Source: Azospirillum sp. TSH64
GTDB lineage: Bacteria; Pseudomonadota; Alphaproteobacteria; Azospirillales; Azospirillaceae
NCBI RefSeq assembly: GCF_003116035.1
Contig: NZ_LGQW01000015.1
Span: 736,086 to 800,085, forward strand
Direction of reading: 5' to 3'
DNA: 64,000 nt
Shown here piece after piece: positions 46,989 to 57,085 of the stretch. Positions within the stretch are counted from its first letter, which is position 1; each line of letters begins with the position of its first letter. The position numbers and the translations under genes are program-made. The notes below the pieces were generated by a model. The model did no database searches. It was not told the origin of the DNA and was given only the letters and a program-made list of their open reading frames with translations.

Positions 46989-47730
46989 GTCCATTCTGCA
47001 GGTCGTCGGGCTGGGCAAGCGGTTCGGCGGGCTGCAAGTGACCCGCGACCTGTCGCTCGACATCCGCCGGCACGAAACGCATGCCCTGATCGGTCCGAAC
47101 GGAGCAGGCAAGACGACCTTCATCAACCAGCTGCACGGCGGCATCCTGCCCGACGCCGGCACCATCCGGTTCGACGGGGTGGAAATCACGCGGGAACCGG
47201 TGCATCGCCGGGCCTTGCTGGGGGTTGCACGGTCGTTCCAGATCACCTCGATCGTCGCCGGCTTCACCGCGCTGCAGAACGTGGCGCTGGCGATCCAGGC
47301 ACGGCAGGGGCACAGCTTCCGTTTCTGGAAGCGGGCCGACGACGACCGCCGGCTGCAGGAACCGGCGATGGAGTGCCTGCGGCTGGTCAACCTGGGCGGC
47401 CGGGCGCATAGCATGGCGGCCCACCTGTCGCACGGCGACCGCCGCCAGCTGGAGATCGCGATCGCGCTCGCGATGGAGCCGAAGCTGCTCCTGCTCGACG
47501 AGCCGATGGCCGGCATGGGACGTGACGAGAGCCAGCGGCTGGTGCAGCTGCTGAAATCGCTCAAGGGCCGCTACACCATCGTCATGGTGGAGCACGACAT
47601 GGACGCGGTGTTCTCCCTGGCCGACCGGGTGAGCGTTCTGGTGCGCGGCAGCGTGATCGCCACCGGCACGCCGGCCGAGATCGGCGCCGACCCGGCGGTC
47701 CAGGCCGCCTATCTCGGTCATCAGCATTAA
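46981..47730 (+). CDS. Liv-type ABC transporter ATPase (LivG-like), second copy
   Basis: A 249-residue ATPase with Walker A GPNGAGKTTF near residue 38, signature LSHGDRRQLEIAIAL near 147, Walker B LLLLDEPMAGMG near 164 and the H-loop VEHDMDAV. The first copy at 27534 is clearly divergent in sequence. Confidence 0.93.
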   Translation: MTESILQVVGLGKRFGGLQVTRDLSLDIRRHETHALIGPNGAGKTTFINQLHGGILPDAGTIRFDGVEITREPVHRRALLGVARSFQITSIVAGFTALQNVALAIQARQGHSFRFWKRADDDRRLQEPAMECLRLVNLGGRAHSMAAHLSHGDRRQLEIAIALAMEPKLLLLDEPMAGMGRDESQRLVQLLKSLKGRYTIVMVEHDMDAVFSLADRVSVLVRGSVIATGTPAEIGADPAVQAAYLGHQH

Positions 47731-47739
47731 GGGGGCGGC

Positions 47740-48465
47740 ATGCTTCTCGAATTGTCGAACGTCCAGGCCGGCTACGGCGCCGTCCGCATCCTGCACGGCC
47801 TCTCCCTCCGGCTGGCGAAGGGGGAGGCGATCGCGCTCGTCGGCCGCAACGGGATGGGAAAGACGACCACGATCAATACGATCATGGGCATTTGCCCGCC
47901 GCGCGGCGGGACCATCGCCTTCGACGGGGCGCGGATCGATGCGATGCCGGCCCACCGGATCGCCCGGCGCGGTGTCGGTCTGGTTCCGGAGGGGCGCCGG
48001 ATTTTTCCCAACCTGACCGTGCGGGAGAACCTGCTGATGGCGGCCCGTCCGGCGCCCATGCGGAACGCCGGGCGCAGCTGGTCCTACGACCGGGTGCTGG
48101 AGGTCTTCCCGCGCCTGCGCGAGCGGCTGGGGAATCCGGGCAACCTGCTGTCCGGCGGCGAGCAGCAGATGCTGGCGATCGGACGGGCGCTGGTCACCAA
48201 TCCGTCGCTGCTGATCCTCGACGAGGCGACGGAGGGGCTGGCCCCGCTGATCCGCGAGGAAATATGGGCCAACCTCGCCATGCTCCGCTCCGACGGCATG
48301 TCGATGATCGTCGTCGACAAGGAGATCGAGGCGGTCTGCAAGGTGGTCGACCGGCAGTACATCATCGAAAAAGGGGCCGTGGCATGGGAGGGCAGGGGAT
48401 CGGCCCTGCTGGAGGACGAGGCCCTGCGCAACCGCTATCTGAGCGTCGGCGAAGCCGCGGCCTGA
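47740..48465 (+). CDS. Liv-type ABC transporter ATPase (LivF-like), second copy
   Basis: A 241-residue ATPase with Walker A GRNGMGKTTT near 38, signature LSGGEQQMLAIGRAL near 140 and Walker B LLILDEATEGLAP near 160. Here Pro of DEP is Ala and the H-loop position reads VDKEIEAV, so the usual His is Lys, which may weaken or alter ATPase cycling. It completes the second transporter. Confidence 0.92.
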   Translation: MLLELSNVQAGYGAVRILHGLSLRLAKGEAIALVGRNGMGKTTTINTIMGICPPRGGTIAFDGARIDAMPAHRIARRGVGLVPEGRRIFPNLTVRENLLMAARPAPMRNAGRSWSYDRVLEVFPRLRERLGNPGNLLSGGEQQMLAIGRALVTNPSLLILDEATEGLAPLIREEIWANLAMLRSDGMSMIVVDKEIEAVCKVVDRQYIIEKGAVAWEGRGSALLEDEALRNRYLSVGEAAA

Positions 48466-48515
48466 CGCATGTCGGAGCGGCCGTGCGGCCCCCGTGGCTT
48501 ATCGGCTATGTCCGG

Positions 48516-48532
48516 GATAGCCGCTTCCTATG
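48516..48532. promoter_or_regulatory. GATAG-N7-CTATG site G
   Basis: Core ATAG-N7-CTAT with spacer CCGCTTC at 48517-48531, 137 bp before the cupin start at 48669. One flanking base breaks the longer palindrome seen at other sites. Confidence 0.58.
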
Positions 48533-48668
48533 GGGCCGGAGCGGCCGGGCTCCGGCTCTTCCTTCGGTACGGCGAAAATGGAATGCTACCCTCCGCGACC
48601 CTTGCCCGGCAGGCCATACGCAACCGGCCTTGCGCAGCGGCGCACATCGCTTTCCGGAGACCAGCAGC

Positions 48669-49037
48669 ATGAACACTCCGCGCCGTCCCATCGACCTGAC
48701 CGCGCTCGACCTGTCCGAAGGCTGGGAACCGCTGAAGGGCTACCCGGCCGCCTTGCAGGTGAAACTCCTCTCCGACGACCTGGACGAGACGTCGAAAACC
48801 GGTGCGCGCACCCGGATCGTCCGCTTCGCACCGGGATTCGCCACGTCCGCCACCCTGGTGCACGACTACTGGGAAGAGGTCTACCTCCTGGAGGGAGACA
48901 TGCAGTTCGAGGATGGCACCGGCCCATCCGGCATCCAGGCACCTGCCTATTCCTGCCGGCCGCCGGGCACGCCGCATGGCCCCTACGGCTCCCGTCGGGG
49001 GTGCCTGATGCTCGAATGGCAATATTACCGGAAATAG
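48669..49037 (+). CDS. Cupin-domain protein (ChrR-like cupin)
   Basis: A 122-residue cupin of the ChrR/cupin_7 type. The metal site is LVHDYWEEVYLLEGDM near residue 65, then CRPPGTPHGPYGS near 97 with the last His. Unlike the cupin at 40428 it lacks the HxH pair, having HDxWEE instead. Function unknown; perhaps an isomerase or quinone/enone-handling enzyme working with the Old Yellow Enzyme 50 bp downstream. GGAG precedes the ATG by 9 nt. Confidence 0.85.
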   Translation: MNTPRRPIDLTALDLSEGWEPLKGYPAALQVKLLSDDLDETSKTGARTRIVRFAPGFATSATLVHDYWEEVYLLEGDMQFEDGTGPSGIQAPAYSCRPPGTPHGPYGSRRGCLMLEWQYYRK

Positions 49038-49087
49038 CAGGGCGGCGGGACATGCAGGACCTGGCCCGAGTTCTTCGAGGATTTCAA

Positions 49088-50233
49088 ATGTCCAGCCTTT
49101 TCGACCCGATCACCCTTCGCGGCGTCACGTTGCGCAACCGCATCGGCGTTTCGCCGATGTGCCAGTACAGCTCCGTCGATGGGGAGGTGAACGACTGGCA
49201 CCTCGTCCATCTCGGCTCCCGCGCGGCCGGCGGCGCCGGACTGGTGCTGACGGAGGGAACCGCGGTGCTGCCGGAGGGACGCATCACCCCGTCCGACCTG
49301 GGACTCTGGCGTGACGGGCATGTGGAAGGACATGCCCGCATCGTCCGCTTCCTGAAAAGCCAGGGCGCGGCGGCCGGGATCCAGCTCGCCCATGCCGGAC
49401 GCAAGGCCGCCCGGCTCCCGCCCTGGGAACTCGACCCGCGCGAACAGCAGGGCCGCCCCCTTACGGAGGAGGAGGGAGCATGGCCGCTGGACGGCGCCAG
49501 CCCGCTGGCGTTCGACGACGGCTATGCCGCCCCGCGCGAGATGACCGGCGAAGAGATCCGGCGGACAGTGGAGGCTTTCGCCGCCGCGGCCCGGAGGGCA
49601 GACGCGGCCGGCTACGACTGGCTGGAGGTTCATGCGGCCCACGGCTATCTGCTTCACTCGTTCAATTCGCCGCTGTCCAACCGGCGCGGGGACGAGTATG
49701 GCGGCACTCTGGAAAACCGCTGCCGCATCACCCGCGAGGTGGCGCAGGCGGTCCGCTCCGTCTGGCCGGCCGGCAAGGTGCTGTCCTTCCGGCTGTCCCA
49801 CACCGACTGGACCGATGGCGGATGGAGCACCGGGGACACGGTGCAGCTTGCCCGCTGGCTCAAGGAGGATGGGGTCGATCTGATCGACGTGTCGTCCGGG
49901 GGGAACGTACCGCGCCCCACCATTCCCTTCGGTCCTGGTTACCAGGTTCCGGGTGCCGAGGCGGTCCGTAGCGGCGCCGGAATTCCGGTGGCGGCCGTCG
50001 GGATGATCCTGGAGCCCTCCCAGGCCGAGGGCATCATCCGGGAGGGGCAGGCCGATCTGGTCTATCTCGGCCGCGAAATGCTTCGGGATCCCTATTGGCC
50101 GTTGCGTGCGGCGGTGGCGCTCGACCGGACCGGGGAAGCCCGCGTACCGGTCCAATACAACACGGCCTGGATGCGGCTGGGCACCTTTGCGCTGGAGCCG
50201 CTGTCCGTTCCACGGATTTCATCGAAAAGATGA
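49088..50233 (+). CDS. NADH:flavin oxidoreductase, Old Yellow Enzyme family (YqjM/XenA-like)
   Basis: A 381-residue flavoprotein with the YqjM-type active site. Cys and Tyr lie in SPMCQYSS near residue 25, and the substrate-binding His pair lies in HAAHGYLLHSF near 178. It reduces alpha,beta-unsaturated ketones, aldehydes or thioesters, suggesting a ring or enone intermediate. The ATG at 49088 follows CGAGGATTTC. It ends the second transporter region; the next gene, ETF-QO, follows after a hairpin. Confidence 0.92.
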   Translation: MSSLFDPITLRGVTLRNRIGVSPMCQYSSVDGEVNDWHLVHLGSRAAGGAGLVLTEGTAVLPEGRITPSDLGLWRDGHVEGHARIVRFLKSQGAAAGIQLAHAGRKAARLPPWELDPREQQGRPLTEEEGAWPLDGASPLAFDDGYAAPREMTGEEIRRTVEAFAAAARRADAAGYDWLEVHAAHGYLLHSFNSPLSNRRGDEYGGTLENRCRITREVAQAVRSVWPAGKVLSFRLSHTDWTDGGWSTGDTVQLARWLKEDGVDLIDVSSGGNVPRPTIPFGPGYQVPGAEAVRSGAGIPVAAVGMILEPSQAEGIIREGQADLVYLGREMLRDPYWPLRAAVALDRTGEARVPVQYNTAWMRLGTFALEPLSVPRISSKR

Positions 50234-50329
50234 AGGCTGGGATCGCGCCCCTCTTCGGCACGCGCCTTCGACATTGTCCTCAGTTTCCCGCGCTCTGCGC
50301 TTTCTTCCTCCTGGCGGAGTGCGGGACTT

Positions 50330-50354
50330 GAGCCGGGCGTGCATCGCCCGGCTC
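50330..50354 (+). terminator. Hairpin after the Old Yellow Enzyme gene
   Basis: GAGCCGGGC, a 7-base loop GTGCATC, GCCCGGCTC, followed by the pyrimidine run CCTTTCC. A plausible transcript end about 97 bp past the stop. Confidence 0.6.
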
Positions 50355-50516
50355 CCTTTCCAAACCATCGCATTTTGCGGGATGCGGCGACTTCGGCGCG
50401 CGGCGAAACGCAGTCAGAACCTCCCGCCGCACCGCGCGTTCCCCGCGAAGCGCGGCGCTCGGTCGGGGTGATGCGAACACTCTCCCCTCTTTTTCGAGGC
50501 CCGCTGCGCCTCCTCA

Positions 50517-52166
50517 ATGGAAATGCACATGAGTGGACGCGAGAGCTTGGAATTCGACGTGCTTGTCGTGGGCGCGGGTCCGTCCGGCCTGTCCGCGGCC
50601 ATCCGTCTGAAGCAACTGGCGCAGGAAAGCGGAAAGGAGCTCTCGGTCTGCGTCATCGAAAAGGGTTCGGAGGTGGGAGCGCACCTGCTCTCCGGCGCGG
50701 TGTTCGAGACACATGCGCTCGACGAACTGATCCCGGACTGGCGCGACAAGGGCGCCCCGCTCGATACCCCGGCCAAGGAGGACCGCTTCCTCTTCCTCAC
50801 CGAGGCCAAGGCGTTCCGCCTGCCGACCCCCCCGCAGATGCACAACACCGGCAATTTCATCATTTCGCTGGGCGATCTCGGCCGCTGGCTCGGCCAGCAG
50901 GCGGAGCAGCTGGGCGTCGAGATCTATGCCGGCTTCGCCGGTGCGGAAGTGCTCCATGATCCACAGGGCGTGGTGAAGGGCGTCGCCACCGGCGACATGG
51001 GCATTGGCAGGGATGGGAGGCCCACCGGCAACCACACCCCTGGCGTCGAGCTGCATGCCAGGCAGACCATCTTCGCCGAGGGGTGCCGCGGCAGCCTGAC
51101 CAAGACGCTGATGGCGCGCTTCAACCTGCGCGACGGCGTCGATCCGCAAACCTACGGCCTCGGCATCAAGGAGCTGTGGGAAATCGACCCAGCCAAATCG
51201 AATCCGGGCCTGATCAAACACAGCATCGGCTGGCCGTTGACCCCCGACACCTACGGCGGTTCGTTCCTGTACCACCTGTCGGACAATCTGGTGTCGGTCG
51301 GTTTCGTGGTGGGGCTGGACTATGCCAACCCGCATCTGAGCCCATTCGAAGAGTTTCAGCGCTACAAGACGCACCCGGCCATCCGTCCGACCTTCGAAGG
51401 CGGCCGGCGTCTGGCCTACGGCGCCCGCGCACTGAGCGAGGGCGGCTTCCAGTCGATCCCGAAGCTGACCGTTCCCGGCGGCCTGATCGTCGGCGACGGC
51501 GCCGGCTTCCTGAACGTGCCGAAGATCAAGGGCAACCACACCGCCATGAAGTCGGGCATGGTCGCGGCCGAGGCGGTGTTCGACCACCTGACCGGCGGCG
51601 GCGACGGGCGCGAGGTGACGGAATACCAGGCGCGCCTCAGGAAATCCTGGGTGTGGGACGAGCTGTACCGGGTGCGCAACATCCGGCCCGGCTTTCGGAA
51701 GGGCCTGTGGGCCGGCCTCGCCAACGCGGCCTACGAGACGGTCGTCGGCGGCAGGTCGCCGTGGACGCTGCACCACAGGCACCCGGACCACGCGACGCTG
51801 AAGAAGGCCGGCGACGCGCAGCCGATCGCCTATCCCAAGCCGGATGGCACGGTGAGCTTCGACCGGCTGTCCTCGGTGTACCTGTCGAACACCAACCACG
51901 AGGAAGACCAGCCGCCGCACCTGACGCTGAAGGACGCGGAGACGCCGATCCGCATCAATCTGGCGCTCTACGACGCGCCGGAGACCCGCTACTGCCCGGC
52001 CGGGGTGTACGAGATCGTCCGCAGCGGGGACGGCGGCGATCCGCGCCTGCGGATCAACGCTCAGAACTGCGTCCACTGCAAGACCTGCGACATCAAGGAT
52101 CCCACCCAGAACATCGACTGGGTGACCCCCGAGGGCGGTGGCGGACCGAACTATCCGGGACTGTAG
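50517..52166 (+). CDS. Electron-transfer flavoprotein:ubiquinone oxidoreductase (ETF-QO)
   Basis: A 549-residue membrane-associated protein. The FAD site is [20 protein letters not shown] near residue 14. The C-terminal [4Fe-4S] cluster is formed by RYCPAGVYE near 487 and [16 protein letters not shown] near 515. It takes electrons from reduced ETF (genes at 55-57 kb) and reduces ubiquinone, the exit for all dehydrogenases of the island. The start is uncertain: 50517, 50523 or 50529, with a GGAA site favouring 50529. Its placement here, rather than as a lone housekeeping gene, supports a dedicated chain. Confidence 0.93.
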   Translation: MEMHMSGRESLEFDVLVVGAGPSGLSAAIRLKQLAQESGKELSVCVIEKGSEVGAHLLSGAVFETHALDELIPDWRDKGAPLDTPAKEDRFLFLTEAKAFRLPTPPQMHNTGNFIISLGDLGRWLGQQAEQLGVEIYAGFAGAEVLHDPQGVVKGVATGDMGIGRDGRPTGNHTPGVELHARQTIFAEGCRGSLTKTLMARFNLRDGVDPQTYGLGIKELWEIDPAKSNPGLIKHSIGWPLTPDTYGGSFLYHLSDNLVSVGFVVGLDYANPHLSPFEEFQRYKTHPAIRPTFEGGRRLAYGARALSEGGFQSIPKLTVPGGLIVGDGAGFLNVPKIKGNHTAMKSGMVAAEAVFDHLTGGGDGREVTEYQARLRKSWVWDELYRVRNIRPGFRKGLWAGLANAAYETVVGGRSPWTLHHRHPDHATLKKAGDAQPIAYPKPDGTVSFDRLSSVYLSNTNHEEDQPPHLTLKDAETPIRINLALYDAPETRYCPAGVYEIVRSGDGGDPRLRINAQNCVHCKTCDIKDPTQNIDWVTPEGGGGPNYPGL

Positions 52167-52261
52167 GGCCATGCCTCGGAGTGACGCGGAGGCACGGCTT
52201 GAAACGACGGTCCTCCCCGCCTTCAGGGGTAACCGGCCGCATTGCGTTTCCGCCACGCCGC

Positions 52262-52278
52262 CATAGTGGGACCCTATG
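52262..52278. promoter_or_regulatory. CATAG-N7-CTATG site H
   Basis: CATAG, TGGGACC, CTATG, 90 bp before the acyl-CoA dehydrogenase start, with an extra CATAG half-site at 52284-52288. This puts the C5-acid-like module under the same predicted control as the main island. Confidence 0.65.
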
Positions 52279-52367
52279 ACCTGCATAGATGACATCCCAT
52301 TTGACGGATATCGTCCAAGCGCCGTTTAATTCCCCGAACATCAACCCGCAACGCTAATGGAATTGAA

Positions 52368-53522
52368 ATGGACGCGGATTCCTTTCCCGAAATCAGAGAG
52401 TCTGTCCGCCGTTTGTGCGCGGGTTTCCCTGGCGAATACTGGCGCAAGCTCGATGCGAGCCGCACTTACCCGACCGAATTCGTCCAGGCATTGACGCAGG
52501 CGGGCTTTCTCTCGGTGCTGATCCCCGAGGAATACGGCGGCTCCGGCCTCGGCCTCGGTGCGGCGACCGCGATCCTCGAGGAAATCCACCGCAGCGGTTG
52601 CAACGGCGGAGCCTGCCACGCCCAGATGTACACGATGGGCACCCTCCTGCGGCACGGCACGCCGACCCAGAAGCAGGCCTATCTGCCAGGAATTGCCGAT
52701 GGGTCGCTCCGCCTCCAGGCGTTCGGAGTGACCGAACCGACGAGCGGCACCGACACCACCCGCATCCGCACCTTCGCCCAACGGGAGGGCGACAAATACA
52801 TCGTCAACGGCCAGAAGGTCTGGATCTCGCGCGCCGAACATTCCGACCTGATGCTGTTGCTGGTGCGCACCACGCCTCGCGATCAGGCGGCCAAGCCCGC
52901 GGAGGGCATGAGTGTTCTTCTGGTCGATATGCGCCAGGCGGTCGGCAACGGGCTGACCATCCGGCCGATCCGCACCATGATCAATCACGCCACCACCGAA
53001 CTGTTCTTCGACAACTTGGAGGTCCCTGCGGAGAATCTGATCGGTGAGGAGGGCAAGGGCTTCCGCTACATCCTCGACGGCATGAACGCGGAACGCATCC
53101 TGATCGCGTCGGAATGCATCGGTGACGCCCGTTTCTTCATCGACCGCGCCTCGACCTATGCCCGGGAGAGGGAGGTGTTCGGCCGCCCGATCGGCGCCAA
53201 CCAGGGCGTCCAGTTTCCCATCGCACGCAATTACGTGGAGACGCAGGCCGCGGCGTTGATGGTCGACAGGGCCTCGTCCATGTTCGACGCCGGCATCCCA
53301 TGCGGTACCGAAGCCAACATGGCGAAGATGCTGGCGTCCGAGGCCTCCTGGCATGCCGCCGATACGTGCCTGCAGACCCACGGCGGATTTGGCTTCGCGG
53401 AAGAGTACGACATCGAGCGCAAGTTCCGCGAAACGCGCCTCTATCAGATCGCGCCGATCTCCACCAACCTGATTCTGTCCCACGTCGGCACGCACGTGCT
53501 CCAAATGCCGAAGTCGTTCTGA
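52368..53522 (+). CDS. Acyl-CoA dehydrogenase (isovaleryl-type catalytic Glu)
   Basis: A 384-residue dehydrogenase. Flavin motifs are AFGVTEPTSGTDTTRIRT near 119 and NGQKVWISRAEH near 145. The probable catalytic Glu lies in LDGMNAERILIASE near 246, the isovaleryl location. The C-terminal segment reads LYQIAPISTNLIL rather than YEGT. It is followed by MaoC-like and CitE-like genes in tight order, so it may dehydrogenate a C5 or branched dicarboxyl-CoA. Electrons go to ETF. The ATG at 52368 lies after an A/T-rich leader with a weak ribosome site. Confidence 0.92.
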   Translation: MDADSFPEIRESVRRLCAGFPGEYWRKLDASRTYPTEFVQALTQAGFLSVLIPEEYGGSGLGLGAATAILEEIHRSGCNGGACHAQMYTMGTLLRHGTPTQKQAYLPGIADGSLRLQAFGVTEPTSGTDTTRIRTFAQREGDKYIVNGQKVWISRAEHSDLMLLLVRTTPRDQAAKPAEGMSVLLVDMRQAVGNGLTIRPIRTMINHATTELFFDNLEVPAENLIGEEGKGFRYILDGMNAERILIASECIGDARFFIDRASTYAREREVFGRPIGANQGVQFPIARNYVETQAAALMVDRASSMFDAGIPCGTEANMAKMLASEASWHAADTCLQTHGGFGFAEEYDIERKFRETRLYQIAPISTNLILSHVGTHVLQMPKSF

Positions 53523-53540
53523 CCGGGACGCCCGCGAGGG

Positions 53541-54392
53541 ATGGGTATGATGAACCTGGAAAACCTGAAGGACTGGATCGGGCGCGAGGAGGAGAACCTC
53601 GACGTCGCCGCGGTGCCGCCGCTTCTGGCGCTGGCCGCCACGCTGGATTACGCGGATCCGCCCTGGCGATCCGGCGAGGTGCCGCCGCTCGGGCATTGGC
53701 TGTACTTCCTGCCGAAAGCCATGCAGGGGATGCTCGACCGCGACGGCCATCCCCACCGCGGCGGCTTCCTGCCTCCGGTGCCGTTGCCGCGCCGCATGTT
53801 CGCCGGCGGACGCCTTGAATTTCTCGCGCCGATCCGCCAAGGCGAGGCCCTGCGCCGGCGCTCGACCATCCTTTCCGTGGAGCCCAAGACGGGACGGTCG
53901 GGCCCCATGCTGTTCGTGACGGTCGCGCATGACGTCTTCGTTCAGGACGGTCCTGCGCTGCGCGAGTTGCAGAACATCGTCTATCGTGAGGCCGCGGCTC
54001 CCGGTGCCGCGCCATCAACCGACCCGGCCGACCCGGCACCCTCGGCCGTGTGGGAGCGGACCGTCGACGCCGACCCGATGCTGCTGTTCCGTTTCTCGGC
54101 GCTTACTTTCAACGGCCATCGGATCCACTATGACCGGCAATACGCCGAGGTGGTCGAGGGATACCCGGGGCTTGTGGTTCATGGTCCGCTGATCGCCACC
54201 CTGCTGATGGACCTGTTCCTGCGTCACAACCCCGGCGCCCGGATCTCCACCTTCCAGTTCCGCGCGCAACGGCCTTTGTTCGACGTGCAGCCCTTTACGC
54301 TCTGCGGAACGCCGACCCCGGACGGGGCATCGCTGTGGGCGCTCGATCCCGCCGGACGGATCGCCATGCAGGCCGAACTGGAGGCCGCGTGA
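53541..54392 (+). CDS. MaoC-family FAS1-like dehydratase (mesaconyl-C4-CoA/itaconyl-CoA hydratase-like)
   Basis: A 283-residue double-hotdog protein. The N-terminal half has GFLPPVPLPRRMFAGGRLEF near residue 75. The C-terminal half has the hydratase motif TFNGHRIHYDRQYA near 190 and GLVVHGPLIATLL near 212. The same domain layout and length occur in mesaconyl-C4-CoA and itaconyl-CoA hydratases, which make citramalyl-CoA. The next gene, a CitE-like lyase, overlaps by one base and could split citramalyl-CoA. Start is 53541 or the ATG at 53547. Specific substrate is inference. Confidence 0.87.
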   Translation: MGMMNLENLKDWIGREEENLDVAAVPPLLALAATLDYADPPWRSGEVPPLGHWLYFLPKAMQGMLDRDGHPHRGGFLPPVPLPRRMFAGGRLEFLAPIRQGEALRRRSTILSVEPKTGRSGPMLFVTVAHDVFVQDGPALRELQNIVYREAAAPGAAPSTDPADPAPSAVWERTVDADPMLLFRFSALTFNGHRIHYDRQYAEVVEGYPGLVVHGPLIATLLMDLFLRHNPGARISTFQFRAQRPLFDVQPFTLCGTPTPDGASLWALDPAGRIAMQAELEAA

Positions 54393-55222
54393 TGCCCCGC
54401 CGCAGCTGGCTGTTTACGCCCGGCACCAAACCGGAGCGCTTCACTCGGGCGGCCGAGGTCGGTGCCGACGTCGTCATCATCGATTTGGAGGATGCCGTTG
54501 CGGCCGGCGGCAAGGCCGCGGCACGGACCGCAGCGATGGACTGGCTGTCCCAGGCGCCGGATGGCCATACAGGGCGTGCATTGCGCATCAACGCTCCAGG
54601 CACGGCGTTCGGGCTTGAAGATATGCTGGCCCTCCTGCACTCCGGAGCGCAGCCCGACGCGATCATCGTCCCCAAGGCCGACTCGCCAGACATCCTGCGC
54701 TTGCTGGACGGGCTGTTGACCCAGGCGGGAAAGACCGCCCGCCTGATCGCTCTGATCGAGAGCGCCGGAGGCGTGGAGAAGGCCGAGGCCATGGCGCGCG
54801 CCACTCCGCGCCTCGATGCGCTGTTCTTCGGGGCCGCCGACTTCGCCGCCGATCTCGGTGCGGACTGCGCGTGGGAGCCGTTGTTGCTGGCGCGCAGCCG
54901 GGTGGTCCAGGCGGCGGCGCTCGGCGGGCTTGCCGCCATCGATTCACCGTACTTCATGCCGGACGACGATCCCGGACTGCGCGCCGAAACGCATGCATCC
55001 ATCCGCCTCGGCTTTGGGGGCAAGGCGGCCATCCATCCAAGGCAGGTGGCCGTCATCAACGAAGCGCTGACGCCGAGTGCGGAGGCCGTGGCGGAGGCCC
55101 GCCGCATCCTGCTGGAAAGCCTCAAGGGCGTCGGCGTCGTCTCCGGCCGCATGGTCGACGAAGCGGTGGCACGCAAGGCACGGCTCGTTCTCGCTGCGGC
55201 TGGAGAGACGGCTGTGGAATAG
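54392..55222 (+). CDS. CitE-like lyase (HpcH/HpaI; citramalyl-CoA or malyl-CoA lyase candidate)
   Basis: A 276-residue TIM-barrel lyase. The motifs are [30 protein letters not shown] near 28, IVPKADSPD near 90, [15 protein letters not shown] near 115, [12 protein letters not shown] near 150 and [10 protein letters not shown] near 212, with the acidic residues that bind Mg. In itaconate-type pathways such enzymes split (S)-citramalyl-CoA into acetyl-CoA and pyruvate. The start overlaps the MaoC stop as TGATG, showing tight coupling. The pyruvate carboxylase gene downstream suits pyruvate as product. Confidence 0.88.
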   Translation: MPRRSWLFTPGTKPERFTRAAEVGADVVIIDLEDAVAAGGKAAARTAAMDWLSQAPDGHTGRALRINAPGTAFGLEDMLALLHSGAQPDAIIVPKADSPDILRLLDGLLTQAGKTARLIALIESAGGVEKAEAMARATPRLDALFFGAADFAADLGADCAWEPLLLARSRVVQAAALGGLAAIDSPYFMPDDDPGLRAETHASIRLGFGGKAAIHPRQVAVINEALTPSAEAVAEARRILLESLKGVGVVSGRMVDEAVARKARLVLAAAGETAVE

Positions 55223-55337
55223 AGGCCGGGAACTCCAACCGGAGCCGGTAACGAGACAACGGACCGTGGCGGTCGCCGTGCAGGGCGATGCGCGATGCCA
55301 CGGCCATACCCATACGGAATTAGGGAGGGATGCCGAG

Positions 55338-56090
55338 TTGAGCAGGGTGCTGGTGCCCGTCAAACGGGTGGTCGACTACAATGTGAAGGTCCGCGTGAAG
55401 GCGGACGGCTCGGGCGTGGAGACCGCCAACGTCAAGATGTCGATGAATCCCTTCGACGAGATCGCCGTCGAAGAGGCGGTCCGCTTGAAGGAAGCCGGCA
55501 AGGCCACCGAGGTGGTCGCCGTCTCGATCGGCCCGGCCGGCGCCCAGGAGACGCTGCGGACCGCGCTGGCGATGGGTGCCGACCGCGCCATCCTGGTGCA
55601 GACGGATGCCGAGCTGCAGCCGCTCGCCGTCGCCAAATTGCTCAAGGTGCTGGTCGAAAAGGAAGCTCCGCAGCTGGTGCTGCTCGGCAAGCAGGCCATC
55701 GACGACGACTGCAACCAGACCGGCCAGATGCTGGCGGCGCTGCTCGGCTGGCCGCAGGGCACGTTCGCCTCCAGGCTGGTGCCGGGCGAGGGCAGGCTGA
55801 CGGTGACGCGAGAGATCGACGGCGGTCTGGAGACCATCGAGCTGGCGCTGCCGGCGGTCGTCACCACCGACCTGCGCCTGAACGAGCCGCGCTACGCCTC
55901 GCTGCCGAGCATCATGAAGGCGAAGAAGAAGCCGCTCGACACACTCACGCCCGACGCGCTCGGCGTCGATGTGGCGCCGCGTCTGACGACACTCAAAGTG
56001 ACCGAGCCGCCCAGGCGCAAGGGCGGCATCAAGGTGGCCGATGTGGCCGCCCTCGTGGACAAGCTCAAGACGGAAGCGCGGGTGATCTGA
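55338..56090 (+). CDS. etfB: Electron-transfer flavoprotein beta subunit (TTG start)
   Basis: A 250-residue ETF beta subunit, with [20 protein letters not shown] at the start, [20 protein letters not shown] near 35 and the AMP-binding Gln/Asp region [15 protein letters not shown] near 118. No ATG fits: an ATG at 55330 is out of frame and hits TGA after three codons. TTG 55338 has GGGAGG 9 nt upstream and matches family N termini. ETF carries electrons from the acyl-CoA dehydrogenases. One base separates it from etfA. Confidence 0.93.
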   Translation: MSRVLVPVKRVVDYNVKVRVKADGSGVETANVKMSMNPFDEIAVEEAVRLKEAGKATEVVAVSIGPAGAQETLRTALAMGADRAILVQTDAELQPLAVAKLLKVLVEKEAPQLVLLGKQAIDDDCNQTGQMLAALLGWPQGTFASRLVPGEGRLTVTREIDGGLETIELALPAVVTTDLRLNEPRYASLPSIMKAKKKPLDTLTPDALGVDVAPRLTTLKVTEPPRRKGGIKVADVAALVDKLKTEARVI

Positions 56091-56091
56091 C

Positions 56092-57018
56092 ATGACGATC
56101 CTGATCCTGGCCGAACACGACAACGCGTCGCTCAAGACCGCCACGCTGTCCGTCATCGCCGCCGCCCGGAAGATCGGCGGCGAAGTCCACGTCCTGGTTG
56201 CCGGGCAAGGCGCCCGCGCCGCGGCAGAGGACGCGGCCAAGGCCGACGGCGTCGCCAAGGTGCTGCTGGCCGAGGACGCAATCTACGCGCATGCGCTGGC
56301 CGAGCCGCTGGCCGCACTGCTGGCAAGCCTGGCGCCGGGGTACGGCCATGTGCTGGCGGCGGCGACCTCCACGGGCAAGAACGTGCTGCCGCGCGTGGCG
56401 GCGCTTCTGGACGTGGCGCAGATTTCGGAAATCACCGCGGTGGTGTCGCCGGACATTTTCGAGCGGCCGATCTATGCCGGCAACGCCATCGCCACGGTGC
56501 GATCGGCGGATTCGGTGAAGGTCATCACGGTGCGCAGCACCGCCTTCGATCCGGTGGCGGCGACCGGTTCGGCGCCAGTCGAGGCGCTGGCGGCCACGGC
56601 CGATCCGGGGATGTCCAGCTTCGTGTCGGCGGAGCTGTCGAAGTCCGAACGGCCGGAGCTGACCTCGGCGCGGGTGGTGATCTCCGGCGGACGCGGCATG
56701 CAGTCGGGGGAGAACTTCCATCTTTTGGAAGCGGTCGCTGACAAGCTGGGCGCCGCGGTCGGTGCGTCGCGCGCTGCAGTGGATGCGGGGTATGTGCCGA
56801 ACGACTATCAGGTCGGGCAGACCGGCAAGATCGTGGCGCCGGATCTCTATATCGCCGTCGGCATATCGGGGGCCATCCAGCATCTGGCCGGCATGAAGGA
56901 CAGCAAGATCATCGTCGCGATCAACAAGGACGAGGAGGCGCCGATCTTCCAGGTCGCCGACTACGGCCTCGTCGCCGACCTGTTCGCGGCAATGCCGGCC
57001 TTGGACGCCGCCTTGTAG
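56092..57018 (+). CDS. etfA: Electron-transfer flavoprotein alpha subunit
   Basis: A 308-residue ETF alpha subunit. The C-terminal FAD domain has [20 protein letters not shown] near 200, [20 protein letters not shown] near 222, and [18 protein letters not shown] near 258. The heterodimer with EtfB shuttles electrons to the ETF-QO encoded at 50517. It begins immediately after etfB. Confidence 0.95.
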   Translation: MTILILAEHDNASLKTATLSVIAAARKIGGEVHVLVAGQGARAAAEDAAKADGVAKVLLAEDAIYAHALAEPLAALLASLAPGYGHVLAAATSTGKNVLPRVAALLDVAQISEITAVVSPDIFERPIYAGNAIATVRSADSVKVITVRSTAFDPVAATGSAPVEALAATADPGMSSFVSAELSKSERPELTSARVVISGGRGMQSGENFHLLEAVADKLGAAVGASRAAVDAGYVPNDYQVGQTGKIVAPDLYIAVGISGAIQHLAGMKDSKIIVAINKDEEAPIFQVADYGLVADLFAAMPALDAAL

Positions 57019-57085
57019 GGGTGATGCCAACCCTCCGTCAGGTCCGAACGGCTTCCGGATGTGCTCTTCTGGTCGGGATATCGTG

